This document shows positions 8,048 to 16,702 of a stretch of 64,000 nt of DNA, piece by piece. The position numbers and the translations under genes were made by a program. This DNA is from Butyrivibrio sp. NC2007 (lineage in GTDB: Bacteria > Bacillota > Clostridia > Lachnospirales > Lachnospiraceae): the NCBI RefSeq assembly GCF_000421405.1, contig NZ_ATWY01000022.1, positions 1-64,000 on the forward strand, in the 5' to 3' direction. The stretch's first letter is position 1. Every line of letters starts with the position of its first letter. The notes below the pieces were generated by a model. The model was not told the origin of the DNA. It ran no database searches and saw only the letters and a list, made by a program, of their open reading frames with translations.

Positions 8048-8096
8048 CACAATGCTATCCTTTCCATTGTGTGAGTTAATTCAGGCACAATGGAGG
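8048..8096 (+). promoter_or_regulatory. Leader with mutually exclusive pairings at the ribosome binding site
   Basis: The segment CCATTGTG (8064-8071) can pair with CACAATG upstream (8048-8054) or with CACAATGG downstream (8086-8093). The downstream partner overlaps the first two bases of the GGAGG ribosome binding site (8092-8096) of the gene at 8107. Only one of the two hairpins can form at a time, which is the layout of a translational on/off switch. Whether it responds to a ligand is unknown. Confidence 0.4.
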
Positions 8097-8106
8097 ATAC
8101 TATATT

Positions 8107-9717
8107 ATGAAGAAAAAGTTTTTAGCAGCGCTTCTTGCTGCAACCATGACATTATCAATGGTAGCTTGTGGTTCAGGTGCAAACACACAGACAACAGAAA
8201 CTCAGGCAACAGAAACTGAGACAACTACTGAAACACAGGCGACAACATCTGATGATCAGACAGCTGACGCAAGTCAGTCTACAGCTACAGGTGAAAAGAT
8301 TCTTCACACTGCAGCATCTTTTGCTTATCCAAGTCTTGATGTACACAAAGAATACTATGGATGGTACACATCAATTTATGGAGTTTCAGAGGCACTGTTT
8401 AAGCTCGACGAGACCATGAGCGCTGTTCCATGTCTTGCTAAGGACGCAGTTGCTGATGGCAGCACATGGACTATTACACTTAATGACGGAGTTCAGTTCT
8501 CAAACGGAAACCCTCTGACAGCTGATATGGTCATCAGAAACCTTCAGCGTCTTGCTGCAGAGAACAGCAGATTTGCTTATCTCGGCGATTTTGAAATGAC
8601 TGCTACAGATGACAAGACAATCGTTATCGATACTAAGGAAGTTTACCCTACTCTTAAGAACGACCTTGCAAGCCCCGAGTGCGGAATGGTCGATCTTGAT
8701 GCAACAACAGATTTTGACAACGCACCTGTATGCACAGGACCATTTGTTGTTACAGAGTTTATCCCTGAGGGAGACGTAACAGTAGCAAAGAACGAAAACT
8801 ACTGGGGCGGCGATGTTAAGCTCGACGGCGCTGTATTCTACTACATGCAGGAGGATGATCCCAAGCTCCTTGCTATGCAGAGCGGCGAGATCGACTGCTA
8901 CAACAGCGTTTCATCAGCAGCTCTTGAGGTTTATAACCAGAGCCCTGATCTGTACGATGTAGTTTCAATTCCCGGTGCACGTCTTCAGTTCTACATTCTC
9001 AATGAGAATACACTTGATGATTCTGTGAGGGAAGCAATCAACCTCACTGTTGATAAGGACAAGATCGCAGAGTACCTTTCAGGTACAGTATCTGCAGCAG
9101 TTGGACCATTCTCAACATCAGCTGCTTATGGTAAGGTAAATGTTCCTGCAGTAGATACTGCCAAGGCAAAAGAGCTTTTGGAGGCCGATGGTTATACACT
9201 TGGAGCTGACGGCATCTACGAGAAGGATGGTAATAAGCTCAGCATCAGCATTGCATACTATGCAGCAAGATCTCTTGATACTCTTGCAATCCTGATCCAG
9301 GAGCAGCTTAAGGCTGTTGGTATTGATTCAACACTTAGAGTTGAGGAAGATCCGGATGCTACTTACATTGCAAACGCTGACTTTGATCTTGCTCTTTACT
9401 GCATGATCGCTGATAAGTCAGGTGATCCTCTTTACTTCATCGACTCAACTCTTGCAGACGGAGCTTACTACAATGTAGGTGGATTTGAGAGTGCTGAATG
9501 CCAGAGCATGATTGAGCAGCTCAGAATTGAGACAGATACTGCAAAGAGAGCAGAGCTTGCCAACAAGATCGTTCAGATTGCTATAGATGACAATGCATTC
9601 GGATATGTTGGACTTTTCAATAACACTACAGTTCTTCGTAAGGGCGTAAGCGGATTTGCTGAGTATGTTCCTTTCGATTTCTATGGAGTAGACGCAGAGA
9701 CTGACATTAATGGCTAA
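8107..9717 (+). CDS. ABC transporter substrate-binding lipoprotein, family 5 (peptide/nickel type)
   Basis: 536 residues. A lipoprotein signal ends at the lipobox MVAC (C21), followed by a Thr/Gln/Glu-rich tether to about residue 60 and then the family 5 extracellular solute-binding fold (WTITLNDGVQFSNGNPLTADMV, TGPFVVTEF, NENYWGG). Such proteins capture oligopeptides, nickel or nickel chelates and dock onto two-permease importers. Its stop overlaps the first permease gene by eight bases. The flanking methyltransferase, DUF4198-like and deacylase genes favour a metal or metal-chelate substrate over peptides, but this is inference. Confidence 0.9.
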   Translation: MKKKFLAALLAATMTLSMVACGSGANTQTTETQATETETTTETQATTSDDQTADASQSTATGEKILHTAASFAYPSLDVHKEYYGWYTSIYGVSEALFKLDETMSAVPCLAKDAVADGSTWTITLNDGVQFSNGNPLTADMVIRNLQRLAAENSRFAYLGDFEMTATDDKTIVIDTKEVYPTLKNDLASPECGMVDLDATTDFDNAPVCTGPFVVTEFIPEGDVTVAKNENYWGGDVKLDGAVFYYMQEDDPKLLAMQSGEIDCYNSVSSAALEVYNQSPDLYDVVSIPGARLQFYILNENTLDDSVREAINLTVDKDKIAEYLSGTVSAAVGPFSTSAAYGKVNVPAVDTAKAKELLEADGYTLGADGIYEKDGNKLSISIAYYAARSLDTLAILIQEQLKAVGIDSTLRVEEDPDATYIANADFDLALYCMIADKSGDPLYFIDSTLADGAYYNVGGFESAECQSMIEQLRIETDTAKRAELANKIVQIAIDDNAFGYVGLFNNTTVLRKGVSGFAEYVPFDFYGVDAETDING

Positions 9718-10633
9718 ACAAATACTTAAAAGGATCCTGGGACTTGCCCTGATACTTTTAGTGCTGAGCTTTCTTGTGTTTGGCATAATGTATCTGGCTC
9801 CCGGTGACCCTGCGGAAAAGAGACTCACCTCCCAGGGTGTGGTGGTCACAAAAGAAATACTGCAAGCGGAGCGGGAGAGGCTTGGCCTCCTCCGCCCCTT
9901 TATCGTTAGGTACGCGGAGTGGCTTTCGAATGTTCTTAGAGGAGATTTTGGCGTTTCCTTTAAGGACGATCTTCCCGTTGCGCCCAAACTGATAAAAGGG
10001 CTTAAGAACACATGTGGACTGGCTTTAACCAGTCTGCTTTTGGCGCTTATAATCTCTTTTCCACTGGGAATATGGTCAGCGGTCAAAAAGGGAAAATTGG
10101 TAGACCATATCGTCAGGCTCTTTTCATTTATAGGTAATTCTCTTCCGAATTTCCTTATATCAGTACTTTTGATGTATCTGTTTTGCATACATATCAAGGT
10201 CTTTCCTGTAATTGCAGATGGAAGCATCAAAGGACTTATGCTGCCTGCACTTTCTCTGGCAATACCCATGGCAGGAAGGTTTACAAGACAGATTAGGAGC
10301 GAACTCCTGGATCAGCTTGGAGAAGAGTATGTTGTGGGAATGAAGTCCAGAAAGGTAAAGGGCAGATTTATTCTTATCAACAATGTCCTTAGAAACAGCC
10401 TTGGACACATACTTACAATAATCGGCCTTCAGATCGGAACCCTGATGGGAGGCAGCGTTGTTATTGAGAATATTTTCAGATGGCCGGGTATCGGCAAACT
10501 TGTGATGGATTCCATAACAGCCAGGGACTACCCTGTGATCATGGGCTTTGTGCTTATTATGGGAACAATCTATGTTGTTATAAATCTGATAGTTGATATT
10601 ACCTACAGGCTTTTGGATCCGAGGTCTTTTTAA
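9710..10633 (+). CDS. ABC transporter permease (DppB/NikB type)
   Basis: 307 residues with six hydrophobic helices, the N-terminal LGLALILLVLSFLVFGIMYLAPGDPAE typical of DppB/NikB subunits, and a permease-ATPase coupling segment (RQIRSELLDQLGEEYVVGMKSRKVKG). It overlaps the substrate-binding gene by eight bases and the second permease gene by one base (TAATG), so the unit is translationally coupled. It forms the membrane channel with the protein encoded next. Confidence 0.92.
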   Translation: MAKQILKRILGLALILLVLSFLVFGIMYLAPGDPAEKRLTSQGVVVTKEILQAERERLGLLRPFIVRYAEWLSNVLRGDFGVSFKDDLPVAPKLIKGLKNTCGLALTSLLLALIISFPLGIWSAVKKGKLVDHIVRLFSFIGNSLPNFLISVLLMYLFCIHIKVFPVIADGSIKGLMLPALSLAIPMAGRFTRQIRSELLDQLGEEYVVGMKSRKVKGRFILINNVLRNSLGHILTIIGLQIGTLMGGSVVIENIFRWPGIGKLVMDSITARDYPVIMGFVLIMGTIYVVINLIVDITYRLLDPRSF

Positions 10634-11451
10634 TGAACCATAAACGGAAAAAGATTAACAGAATAAAAGTAATAATATCTGCAGGTGTTGCACTGCTTTT
10701 GGTGCTTATAGCTCTTTTCGCAAGTGTTATCGCACCTAATGACCCATATGCAACAAGCGCATCAGCCATAAGATCAGCTCCGTCCGGGGAATTTCTGTTT
10801 GGAACAGATAACCTGGGAAGATGCGTATTTTCAAGAGTTTTATACGGAGCAAGGACAACTATAGCAGCTACATTTATATTGGTTGCGATTTCTTTCATCC
10901 TTGGAAGCTTTATCGGAGTACTTAGCGGATATTATGGCGGAATATTGGATGAAATTATGATGAGGATTGCCGATATCATGCTGGCATTTCCTCAGATGGT
11001 AGTAGCCATCGCGGTTGCGGGCATTCTTGGAGGAGGACTTTCAAGTGCCATGATCGCGCTGGGAATAACTATGTGGACCGGTTTTGCCAGACTTGCACGG
11101 AGTCATACTTTTGCCATAAAGAATTGCCCCTACGTGCAGGCTGCGAAATTGGCGGGAAAGAGTGGGCCGGCTATAATGATGGCCCACATACTTCCCAATA
11201 TAATAGCACCACTTCTTACAAATGCCCTTACACAGATAGGAACCACTATGATAGGCATCTCGGGCCTGTCTTTTTTGGGACTTGGAGTTGTGCCACCCAC
11301 TGCTGAGTGGGGGTCAATGATCAATGAGTCCAGGGCATATATACAGATAGCACCTTGGGCTGTGCTGTATCCGGCAATTGCTACCATAGTCACCATCATA
11401 GTATTTAACTATCTTGGGGACTGCGTCATGGAATATAGAGATGAGGATTAA
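10633..11451 (+). CDS. ABC transporter permease (DppC/NikC type)
   Basis: 272 residues. The N-terminal single helix is followed by the PNDPYATSASAIRSAPSGEFLFGTDNLGRCVFSRVLYGART region typical of DppC/NikC proteins (the consensus GTDxLGRDxxSR has Cys in place of Asp here). Five helices follow, with the EAA-like loop FARLARSHTFAIKNCPYVQAAKLAGKS. Its ATG overlaps the stop of the previous permease gene, and the ATPase gene starts two bases after its own stop. Confidence 0.92.
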   Translation: MNHKRKKINRIKVIISAGVALLLVLIALFASVIAPNDPYATSASAIRSAPSGEFLFGTDNLGRCVFSRVLYGARTTIAATFILVAISFILGSFIGVLSGYYGGILDEIMMRIADIMLAFPQMVVAIAVAGILGGGLSSAMIALGITMWTGFARLARSHTFAIKNCPYVQAAKLAGKSGPAIMMAHILPNIIAPLLTNALTQIGTTMIGISGLSFLGLGVVPPTAEWGSMINESRAYIQIAPWAVLYPAIATIVTIIVFNYLGDCVMEYRDED

Positions 11452-11453
11452 GC

Positions 11454-12176
11454 ATGGATACAATACTTAGGATAAACAATCTCTCTGCCGGCTACGGTGA
11501 TGAGAGTGTTATAAATGATATCTCTTTTGATGTGGAAGCAGGTAAAAGAGTCTGCATCGTAGGCGAGAGCGGAAGCGGTAAATCTACGCTTCTTAAGGCT
11601 ATTCATGGCTTTGGAGGCGTGACTAAAACAGGCGGAAGTATAGAGACGCCAAAAGACATTTTACTTGGCATTGTGCCTCAGAATCCCGGCGGGTCTTTTA
11701 ATCCCATAAGGACTTACAAGGCACAGATAATGGAGGCGCTAAAGAGCAATAACATCGACTTTAAAATAGATGAAGTGGAGAAAACGCTCCGGATCCTTGG
11801 ACTTAATGATGCTAAAAGAGCACTTGCATCAAGGCCTTATGAGCTGTCAGGAGGCATGAACCAGCGTATGGCCATTGCCACAACAATGCTCTTGGAGCCG
11901 GGGATTTTATTATGCGATGAAGTTACAAGCGCCCTGGATGTTAAAACTGCAGGGATGGTTGTGGAGCAGCTTCTTGAGATCAACAAACTAAAGGGTACTA
12001 CCATTTTGATGGTTACCCACCATTTGGGTATTGCATCTAAAATGGCTGATTACATTGGAATCATGAAAAGTGGCAGGATGCTTGAGTATGGCCCTGCAAA
12101 AGAGATCCTGGAGAATCCACAAAACGAGTACACAAAGAATCTCTTGAAAGCCGTACCAAGACTGAAGGTGAGCTGA
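11454..12176 (+). CDS. ABC transporter ATP-binding protein 1 (DppD/NikD type)
   Basis: 240 residues, a single ABC cassette: Walker A GESGSGKST near residue 37, Q-loop VPQNPGGSFNPI, signature LSGGMNQRM, Walker B ILLCDEVTSALD and H-loop VTHH. It is shorter than typical DppD because the C-terminal oligopeptide-binding extension is nearly absent, as in NikD. It powers import together with the next gene product. One base separates the two ATPase genes. Confidence 0.92.
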   Translation: MDTILRINNLSAGYGDESVINDISFDVEAGKRVCIVGESGSGKSTLLKAIHGFGGVTKTGGSIETPKDILLGIVPQNPGGSFNPIRTYKAQIMEALKSNNIDFKIDEVEKTLRILGLNDAKRALASRPYELSGGMNQRMAIATTMLLEPGILLCDEVTSALDVKTAGMVVEQLLEINKLKGTTILMVTHHLGIASKMADYIGIMKSGRMLEYGPAKEILENPQNEYTKNLLKAVPRLKVS

Positions 12177-12177
12177 T

Positions 12178-12918
12178 ATGCCGGATTCAGATATAATTTT
12201 AGAAGGAAAAAATCTAAATAAAAGCTACGTTGATAAAGGCAAAAAATTACAGGCTTTAAAGGATGTGAGTTTCTCCCTGAAAAATGGAGAGATTCTTGGA
12301 ATCGTAGGCGAGAGCGGAAGCGGAAAGAGCACCCTTCTTCGTCATGTCAGCTGCCTGGAAAAGCCTGATAGTGGAAATCTTTATTATAAGGGAACAGAGT
12401 ATACAGGTAAGTCGTCGGCCTTTGCCGGAACTTTTCTGCAGATGATATTTCAGGATGCCCAGATGTCTTTTGACCCAAGAATGAAGATGAAAAAAGCCGT
12501 TGTGGAAGCTGCAAAGGGCTGTGGCCATGAAAAACTGTCACGAATCCTTGAGGCCGTTGGGCTTGATGAGAGTCTTTTGGAGAAAAAGGCAGGAAGCATG
12601 TCCGGAGGACAGTGCCAGCGAATGTCAATTGCAAGGGCGCTGTGTTCTGATGCCGGGATTCTTTTGTGCGACGAGGCAACAAGTGCGCTGGATGTTACAA
12701 CTCAGGCCCAGGTAGTAGCTCTTTTGCAGCAGCTGAGGGAAAAAGAAGGGGTGTCGATCATATTTGTCTCCCACGACATTGCCCTGGTGAGCATGCTGTG
12801 CGACAGGATAATGGTAATGAAAAACGGAGAGTGTGTGGAAGAGGGAGAGACCGGTAAAGTCCTCGGGAATCCACAACATGAGTACACAAAAGAACTACTC
12901 GATAATCTGATCGAATAA
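12178..12918 (+). CDS. ABC transporter ATP-binding protein 2 (DppF/NikE type)
   Basis: 246 residues with Walker A GESGSGKST, Q-loop MIFQDAQMSFDPRM, signature MSGGQCQRM, Walker B ILLCDEATSALD and H-loop VSHD. Its length and the SFDPRM segment suit NikE/DppF. It completes a five-gene importer (binding protein, two permeases, two ATPases). The methyltransferase gene follows after 38 bases without a terminator. Confidence 0.92.
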   Translation: MPDSDIILEGKNLNKSYVDKGKKLQALKDVSFSLKNGEILGIVGESGSGKSTLLRHVSCLEKPDSGNLYYKGTEYTGKSSAFAGTFLQMIFQDAQMSFDPRMKMKKAVVEAAKGCGHEKLSRILEAVGLDESLLEKKAGSMSGGQCQRMSIARALCSDAGILLCDEATSALDVTTQAQVVALLQQLREKEGVSIIFVSHDIALVSMLCDRIMVMKNGECVEEGETGKVLGNPQHEYTKELLDNLIE

Positions 12919-12956
12919 CTTAGTATTAGAAAGTTAATTGGGGTATACGTAGTAAT

Positions 12957-13718
12957 ATGACTAAACTTATGCAGATTCCTTTTGAGGAGGAAGCTGAAGA
13001 TATCAAAGATAAAGTAGTGACCTACTGGTCCAAAAGAGCTGAGAGCTTTAGCGAGCACAAACACGAGGAGATACACAGCAGGAAAAAACAGCTGTGGCAG
13101 GCGGAGTTTTTAAGGCACTTTTCAGCTGATGATAAGCTGTCTGTTCTGGATGTTGGATGCGGAGCAGGCTTTTTCGAAATGGTGTTGTCGGATTTTGATT
13201 TTGACGTGACCGGTGTGGATCTTACGCCTGAGATGATAGATAAGGGAAAAGAGCTGCTTTCGCGCCATGGAGCAAAGGCGCGCCTTATGGTTATGGACGC
13301 CGAGAAACTGGATTTTGCCGATAGCTCTTTTGATCTGGTGATAAATAGAAATCTTGTATGGACACTTCCGCATCCGGTGGAAGCCTACATGGAGTGGCAC
13401 AGAGTGTTAAAGCCGGGAGGAATGCTGCTTGTGTATGATGCGGAGTATGCAAAGGGATTTCATCACTATGATCAGATGCAGAACCTTGCCCACAAAAATG
13501 TGACCGACGCCATGGTAGAGGAGTGCCACGATATTTACCACATGTTATCTATCAGCACTTTGGACAGACCGGAGTGGGACAAGGCTTGTCTTGAAAAAAT
13601 CGGTTATGAAAATATAGTTACTGATCTTGGAGCGGGAGATAGACTCTATAGCGAGAAAGACCAGTTTTATATGCCTGACAGGATGTTTCTGGTAAAGGCT
13701 CAGAAAGCAATAGTCTAA
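12957..13718 (+). CDS. Class I SAM-dependent methyltransferase
   Basis: 253 residues. The SAM-binding motif I is VLDVGCGAGFFE (about residues 62-73), motif II follows with VTGVDLTPEMI, and RVLKPGGMLLVYDAEY is the post-motif region. The substrate is unknown. Because it lies directly behind a nickel/peptide-type importer and ahead of a DUF4198-like gene, it may modify a metal chelator or a molecule brought in by the transporter. No signal peptide; cytosolic. Confidence 0.85.
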   Translation: MTKLMQIPFEEEAEDIKDKVVTYWSKRAESFSEHKHEEIHSRKKQLWQAEFLRHFSADDKLSVLDVGCGAGFFEMVLSDFDFDVTGVDLTPEMIDKGKELLSRHGAKARLMVMDAEKLDFADSSFDLVINRNLVWTLPHPVEAYMEWHRVLKPGGMLLVYDAEYAKGFHHYDQMQNLAHKNVTDAMVEECHDIYHMLSISTLDRPEWDKACLEKIGYENIVTDLGAGDRLYSEKDQFYMPDRMFLVKAQKAIV

Positions 13719-13738
13719 TAATATGAATGGAGTTTGAG

Positions 13739-14479
13739 ATGAGAAGAGGAATTGATACTACAGATATGATGGTATATGGCCACGAAGCCTGGATAATCAC
13801 TGACAAGAGTGTATATGAGCCGGGGGAAGAAGTCTGCGGAATAATGAGGTGGGGACATCACATGAGGCCGGACGGATTCTTTCGTCTTGATGAGATAAGA
13901 GCCTTCGCCACAGATGAAAAAGGAAACAGAATAGCAATAACACCGGTAAAGGGTCCGGGCGATGAGCAGGGAGACTATTATGAGCTTCGCTTTACGCCAG
14001 TTTCTGAGGGCATTTACACCCTTATGTGTATCTATGACAACAATTATGTAAGAGATGAAAAAGACGTGTATTACGAGGGTGACAGAAGGACATATCCTGA
14101 TATTCTTGATGCCAAGAACTATCCTCAGATATATGTGACAAACATAACTGTTGGAGATAAGAAGGGGACTCCCGAATTTATCCATGAGTCCAGAGTAAGC
14201 TTCGTTCCCGATCCCTGGGAAGCAGACACCGACGTACTTCATTTAAAGCTTATTCACGACAAATTCCCGCTTAAGGGATCCACGGTAGTTGTTGTGTTCT
14301 ATGATGGAAAAGAGTATTTTGAGAGAATCCTGAACACAGATGAGGAAGGCAGGATATTCTTCTCAGTGGAGAAAAAGGGTGTGTATATGGCCGTTACAAG
14401 AACTCCGCTTGCGGAAGGAATTCCTGGAATCTATGACAGCAAAGAGATAGCTTCAACATTCACATACGTTAAAAGGTAA
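13739..14479 (+). CDS. DUF4198-like metal-transport-associated protein
   Basis: 246 residues. It starts MRRGIDTTDMMVYGHEAWI and then shows beta-rich repeats (SVYEPGEEV, YELRFTPVSEGIYTLMC, DVLHLKLIHDKFPLKGSTVVVVF, GVYMAV) typical of DUF4198/NikM-like immunoglobulin-fold proteins that accompany nickel or cobalt importers. Unlike most of that family it has no visible signal peptide or anchor, which is odd. The ATG at 13739 is preferred over those at 13723 and 13727 because GGAG sits six bases before it. It is the last gene of the rightward arm of the cluster. Confidence 0.65.
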   Translation: MRRGIDTTDMMVYGHEAWIITDKSVYEPGEEVCGIMRWGHHMRPDGFFRLDEIRAFATDEKGNRIAITPVKGPGDEQGDYYELRFTPVSEGIYTLMCIYDNNYVRDEKDVYYEGDRRTYPDILDAKNYPQIYVTNITVGDKKGTPEFIHESRVSFVPDPWEADTDVLHLKLIHDKFPLKGSTVVVVFYDGKEYFERILNTDEEGRIFFSVEKKGVYMAVTRTPLAEGIPGIYDSKEIASTFTYVKR

Positions 14480-14522
14480 TACAAAAACAGGATGCATTCA
14501 ACATGCATCCTGTTTTTGTATT
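14478..14522. terminator. Shared bidirectional terminator, perfect 20-bp stem
   Basis: Bases 14478-14497 and 14503-14522 are exact inverted repeats around a 5-base loop, with A-rich left and T-rich right arms so that it works in both directions. The rightward gene's TAA overlaps the left foot, and the leftward deacylase gene's TGA lies in the loop, so the two convergent genes end inside a single hairpin. Confidence 0.9.
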
Positions 14523-15454
14523 ACTCCGTAGGTCACCATGGGACCATTCTTGATTATGCTAAGAGATGAGCACTGGTGGATCAGAACTCCGTCAGTATCG
14601 GCAATGGCTGTGTGAAGGGGTCTTCCAAAGTAATCCCTTATCTCACCAAATTTATCACCTTTTGAAAATCTCTCTCCTACCTTTTTCTCCGGATACCAGC
14701 AGCCGGTGAATGGGGCATCGTCGCTGAATTCTCTGAGTTCTGTCTTGGGATATGTCTTGTACTCTCCTTCAATAAGACCAAGGAATTTCAAAATGTTCAG
14801 CACATCCTCTTTGTCTGCCTGTACCTCATCCTTTGGAAGCAGGCTTAACTGACCGCGCTCTATTAGAACACTGGGGATTCCGGCCATGGAGGCTGTGTTG
14901 TAGGCGCCTTCGGTGGTGCAGGTACTCTTTACGCAGTAGGAGGCGTTGACGCAGTCCACCATCTTTTTTGCAATATCGCTGGCAGGAGAAGCTCCCACGT
15001 AGTATGCGTAGGGGATAAGAGTCTCGTATCCATCTCCGCTATGCAGGTCAATGTAAGCATCTGCATTTTTGATAAAAACATCAAACAGAAGGCTTGCCAG
15101 GCGATCCGCGGCTGAACCATCCTTGTCTCCCGGGAAGACTCTGTTGAGATTCTTGCCATCCTCATAAACAAGGGACATGGTTCTGTTTTCAAATCCTGAC
15201 CTGTTGGCTAATGGGATGATGATAAGATTTCCTGAAAGGTCTTTGGGAGAAATCTCATTAGAGAGCTCAATAGCTGCCTGAATGCCGACATATTCTGCGT
15301 TGTGAATGCCGGCTGTGACAAGAACGGTTTTGCCCGGCTTTTCTCCGCAGATGATGATGTGGGGAATGTGTATCTCGGTTCCACCGACATGTATATGATC
15401 TTTTATCGTCTTGCCGGAGGTAAGTTCGTGTCCGGCTATATTTATTTTCTCCAT
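14498..15454 (-). CDS. Succinylglutamate desuccinylase/aspartoacylase-family zinc deacylase
   Basis: 318 residues of the AstE/AspA (M14-like) family. The zinc ligands are visible: H-x2-E in GIHNAEYVG near residue 51 and the third histidine in YIDLHSGD; NLNRVFPG and the putative general base in LIERG are also present. These enzymes cut an amide between an acyl group and an amino acid in the cytosol. It converges on the DUF4198-like gene, and its promoter region carries the same C/G palindrome as the ABC operon, so it is probably co-regulated. A role in releasing metal from an imported chelate, or in using an imported acyl amino acid, is inference. Confidence 0.85.
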   Translation of the reverse strand: MEKINIAGHELTSGKTIKDHIHVGGTEIHIPHIIICGEKPGKTVLVTAGIHNAEYVGIQAAIELSNEISPKDLSGNLIIIPLANRSGFENRTMSLVYEDGKNLNRVFPGDKDGSAADRLASLLFDVFIKNADAYIDLHSGDGYETLIPYAYYVGASPASDIAKKMVDCVNASYCVKSTCTTEGAYNTASMAGIPSVLIERGQLSLLPKDEVQADKEDVLNILKFLGLIEGEYKTYPKTELREFSDDAPFTGCWYPEKKVGERFSKGDKFGEIRDYFGRPLHTAIADTDGVLIHQCSSLSIIKNGPMVTYGVIQKQDAC

Positions 15455-15508
15455 AGTTTTTAAACCTCACTTCAGAGGCAAGGTTATCATGATATGAGAG
15501 GGGCTTTC

Positions 15509-15530
15509 AAGCCCCCTGGGGGGTTACTGT
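15509..15530 (-). promoter_or_regulatory. C/G palindromic motif upstream of the deacylase gene
   Basis: On the minus strand the site reads CAGTAACCCCCCAGGGGG followed by CTTG, matching the motif at 8011-8035 in sequence and orientation. An adjacent perfect hairpin (GGGGCTT at 15501-15507, AAGCCCC at 15510-15516) overlaps it, so two alternative folds compete in the leader RNA. The rightward aldo/keto reductase gene starts 116 bases to the right and could also be affected. Confidence 0.5.
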
Positions 15531-15645
15531 TTGCAAGGTGATTTAAGAAAATGAACCTTTCAAAACATATCATGACATGATGTCAGAATAACTATATAAT
15601 TCAAATTGAGAGCAGAATTATTTGCAGAAAGAAAGGCGCACGACG

Positions 15646-16701
15646 ATGAAATACACAAAACTTGGAAATTCAGACTTAAACGTATCACGTATCTGCATGG
15701 GCTGCATGGGATTTGGCGACGCTACAAAGGGACAGCACAGCTGGACACTTGATGAAGAGCATTCCAGAGAGATCATCAAAAGAGGTCTCGATTTGGGAGT
15801 TAATTTCTATGATACCGCGATAGCTTATCAGAGCGGAACCAGTGAGCAGTTCGTCGGCCGTGCTCTTAGGGATTTTGCAAAGCGTGAAGATGTAGTTGTT
15901 GCTACAAAATTCCTTCCCAGAACACCGGAAGAAATTGAAAAAGGAATATCCGGCCAGCAGCATATCGAGAACATGGTAAACACAAGCCTTCAGAATCTTG
16001 GAATGGACTATGTGGATCTTTACATCTATCATATGTGGGATTGGAATACAGACCTCTATGACATTATGGATGGTTTAAACCGCATCGTGAAAGCAGGTAA
16101 GGCAAGATACATCGGCATTTCAAACTGCTTTGCATGGCAGATTGCCAAGGCTAATGCGCTGGCAGAAAAAGAGGGCTTTGCAAAATTTGTTTCAATGCAG
16201 GGACATTACAATCTTATCTTCCGTGAAGAAGAACGCGAGATGGTTCCATATTGTGAAGAAGAGAATATCGCGCTTACTCCTTACAGTGCACTGGCAAGCG
16301 GAAGGCTTTCAAGAAAGCCCGGCGAATGCGATACAAAGCGCGCAGCTGAGGATACCTATGCCAAGTTTAAATATGATACTACAGCAGAGCAGGATGCTGT
16401 GATCATCAATCGTGTGGCAGAGTTGGCAGAGAAACATGGTGTTACCATGACTGAGATTTCGTTGGCGTGGCTCCTGACTAAGGTTACAGCTCCTGTGTGC
16501 GGAGCAACCAAGCTTCACCACATCGAAGGCGCAGCAAAGGCAGTGGATCTGGAGCTTTCGGACGAGGAACTTAAGTATCTTGAAGAGCCATATGTACCTC
16601 ATTCACTGGCAGGTGTTATGGCACAGAATAAAAGAACTGATGCGTCGAAAAAACACGTGTGGACTACAGGTGCACAGAAAATCTTAGGAGGCGAGAATTA
16701 A
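15646..16701 (+). CDS. Aldo/keto reductase
   Basis: 351 residues from the ATG at 15646, which has GAAAGG nine bases upstream; an in-frame TTG at 15622 is less likely. AKR features are MKYTKLGNSDLNVSRICMG, the catalytic tetrad as DTAIAY (Asp, Tyr), VATKF (Lys) and YIYH (His), and the cofactor-binding GATKLHHIEGAAKAV near the end. It reduces aldehydes or ketones with NADPH; the natural substrate is unknown. It is followed after one base by a CMD-family gene, so the two form a small operon. Confidence 0.93.
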   Translation: MKYTKLGNSDLNVSRICMGCMGFGDATKGQHSWTLDEEHSREIIKRGLDLGVNFYDTAIAYQSGTSEQFVGRALRDFAKREDVVVATKFLPRTPEEIEKGISGQQHIENMVNTSLQNLGMDYVDLYIYHMWDWNTDLYDIMDGLNRIVKAGKARYIGISNCFAWQIAKANALAEKEGFAKFVSMQGHYNLIFREEEREMVPYCEEENIALTPYSALASGRLSRKPGECDTKRAAEDTYAKFKYDTTAEQDAVIINRVAELAEKHGVTMTEISLAWLLTKVTAPVCGATKLHHIEGAAKAVDLELSDEELKYLEEPYVPHSLAGVMAQNKRTDASKKHVWTTGAQKILGGEN

Positions 16702-16702
16702 G

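Noticed and set aside
9445-10269. Long minus-strand open frame (274 codons) opposite the binding-protein and permease genes
   Set aside because: It lies fully antisense to two well-supported, overlapping genes, shows no family pattern and has no ribosome binding site.
8107-12918. Naming the importer nikABCDE
   Set aside because: Family 5 binding proteins and these subunits cannot be divided into nickel and peptide types from sequence reading alone; context supports metal but does not prove it.
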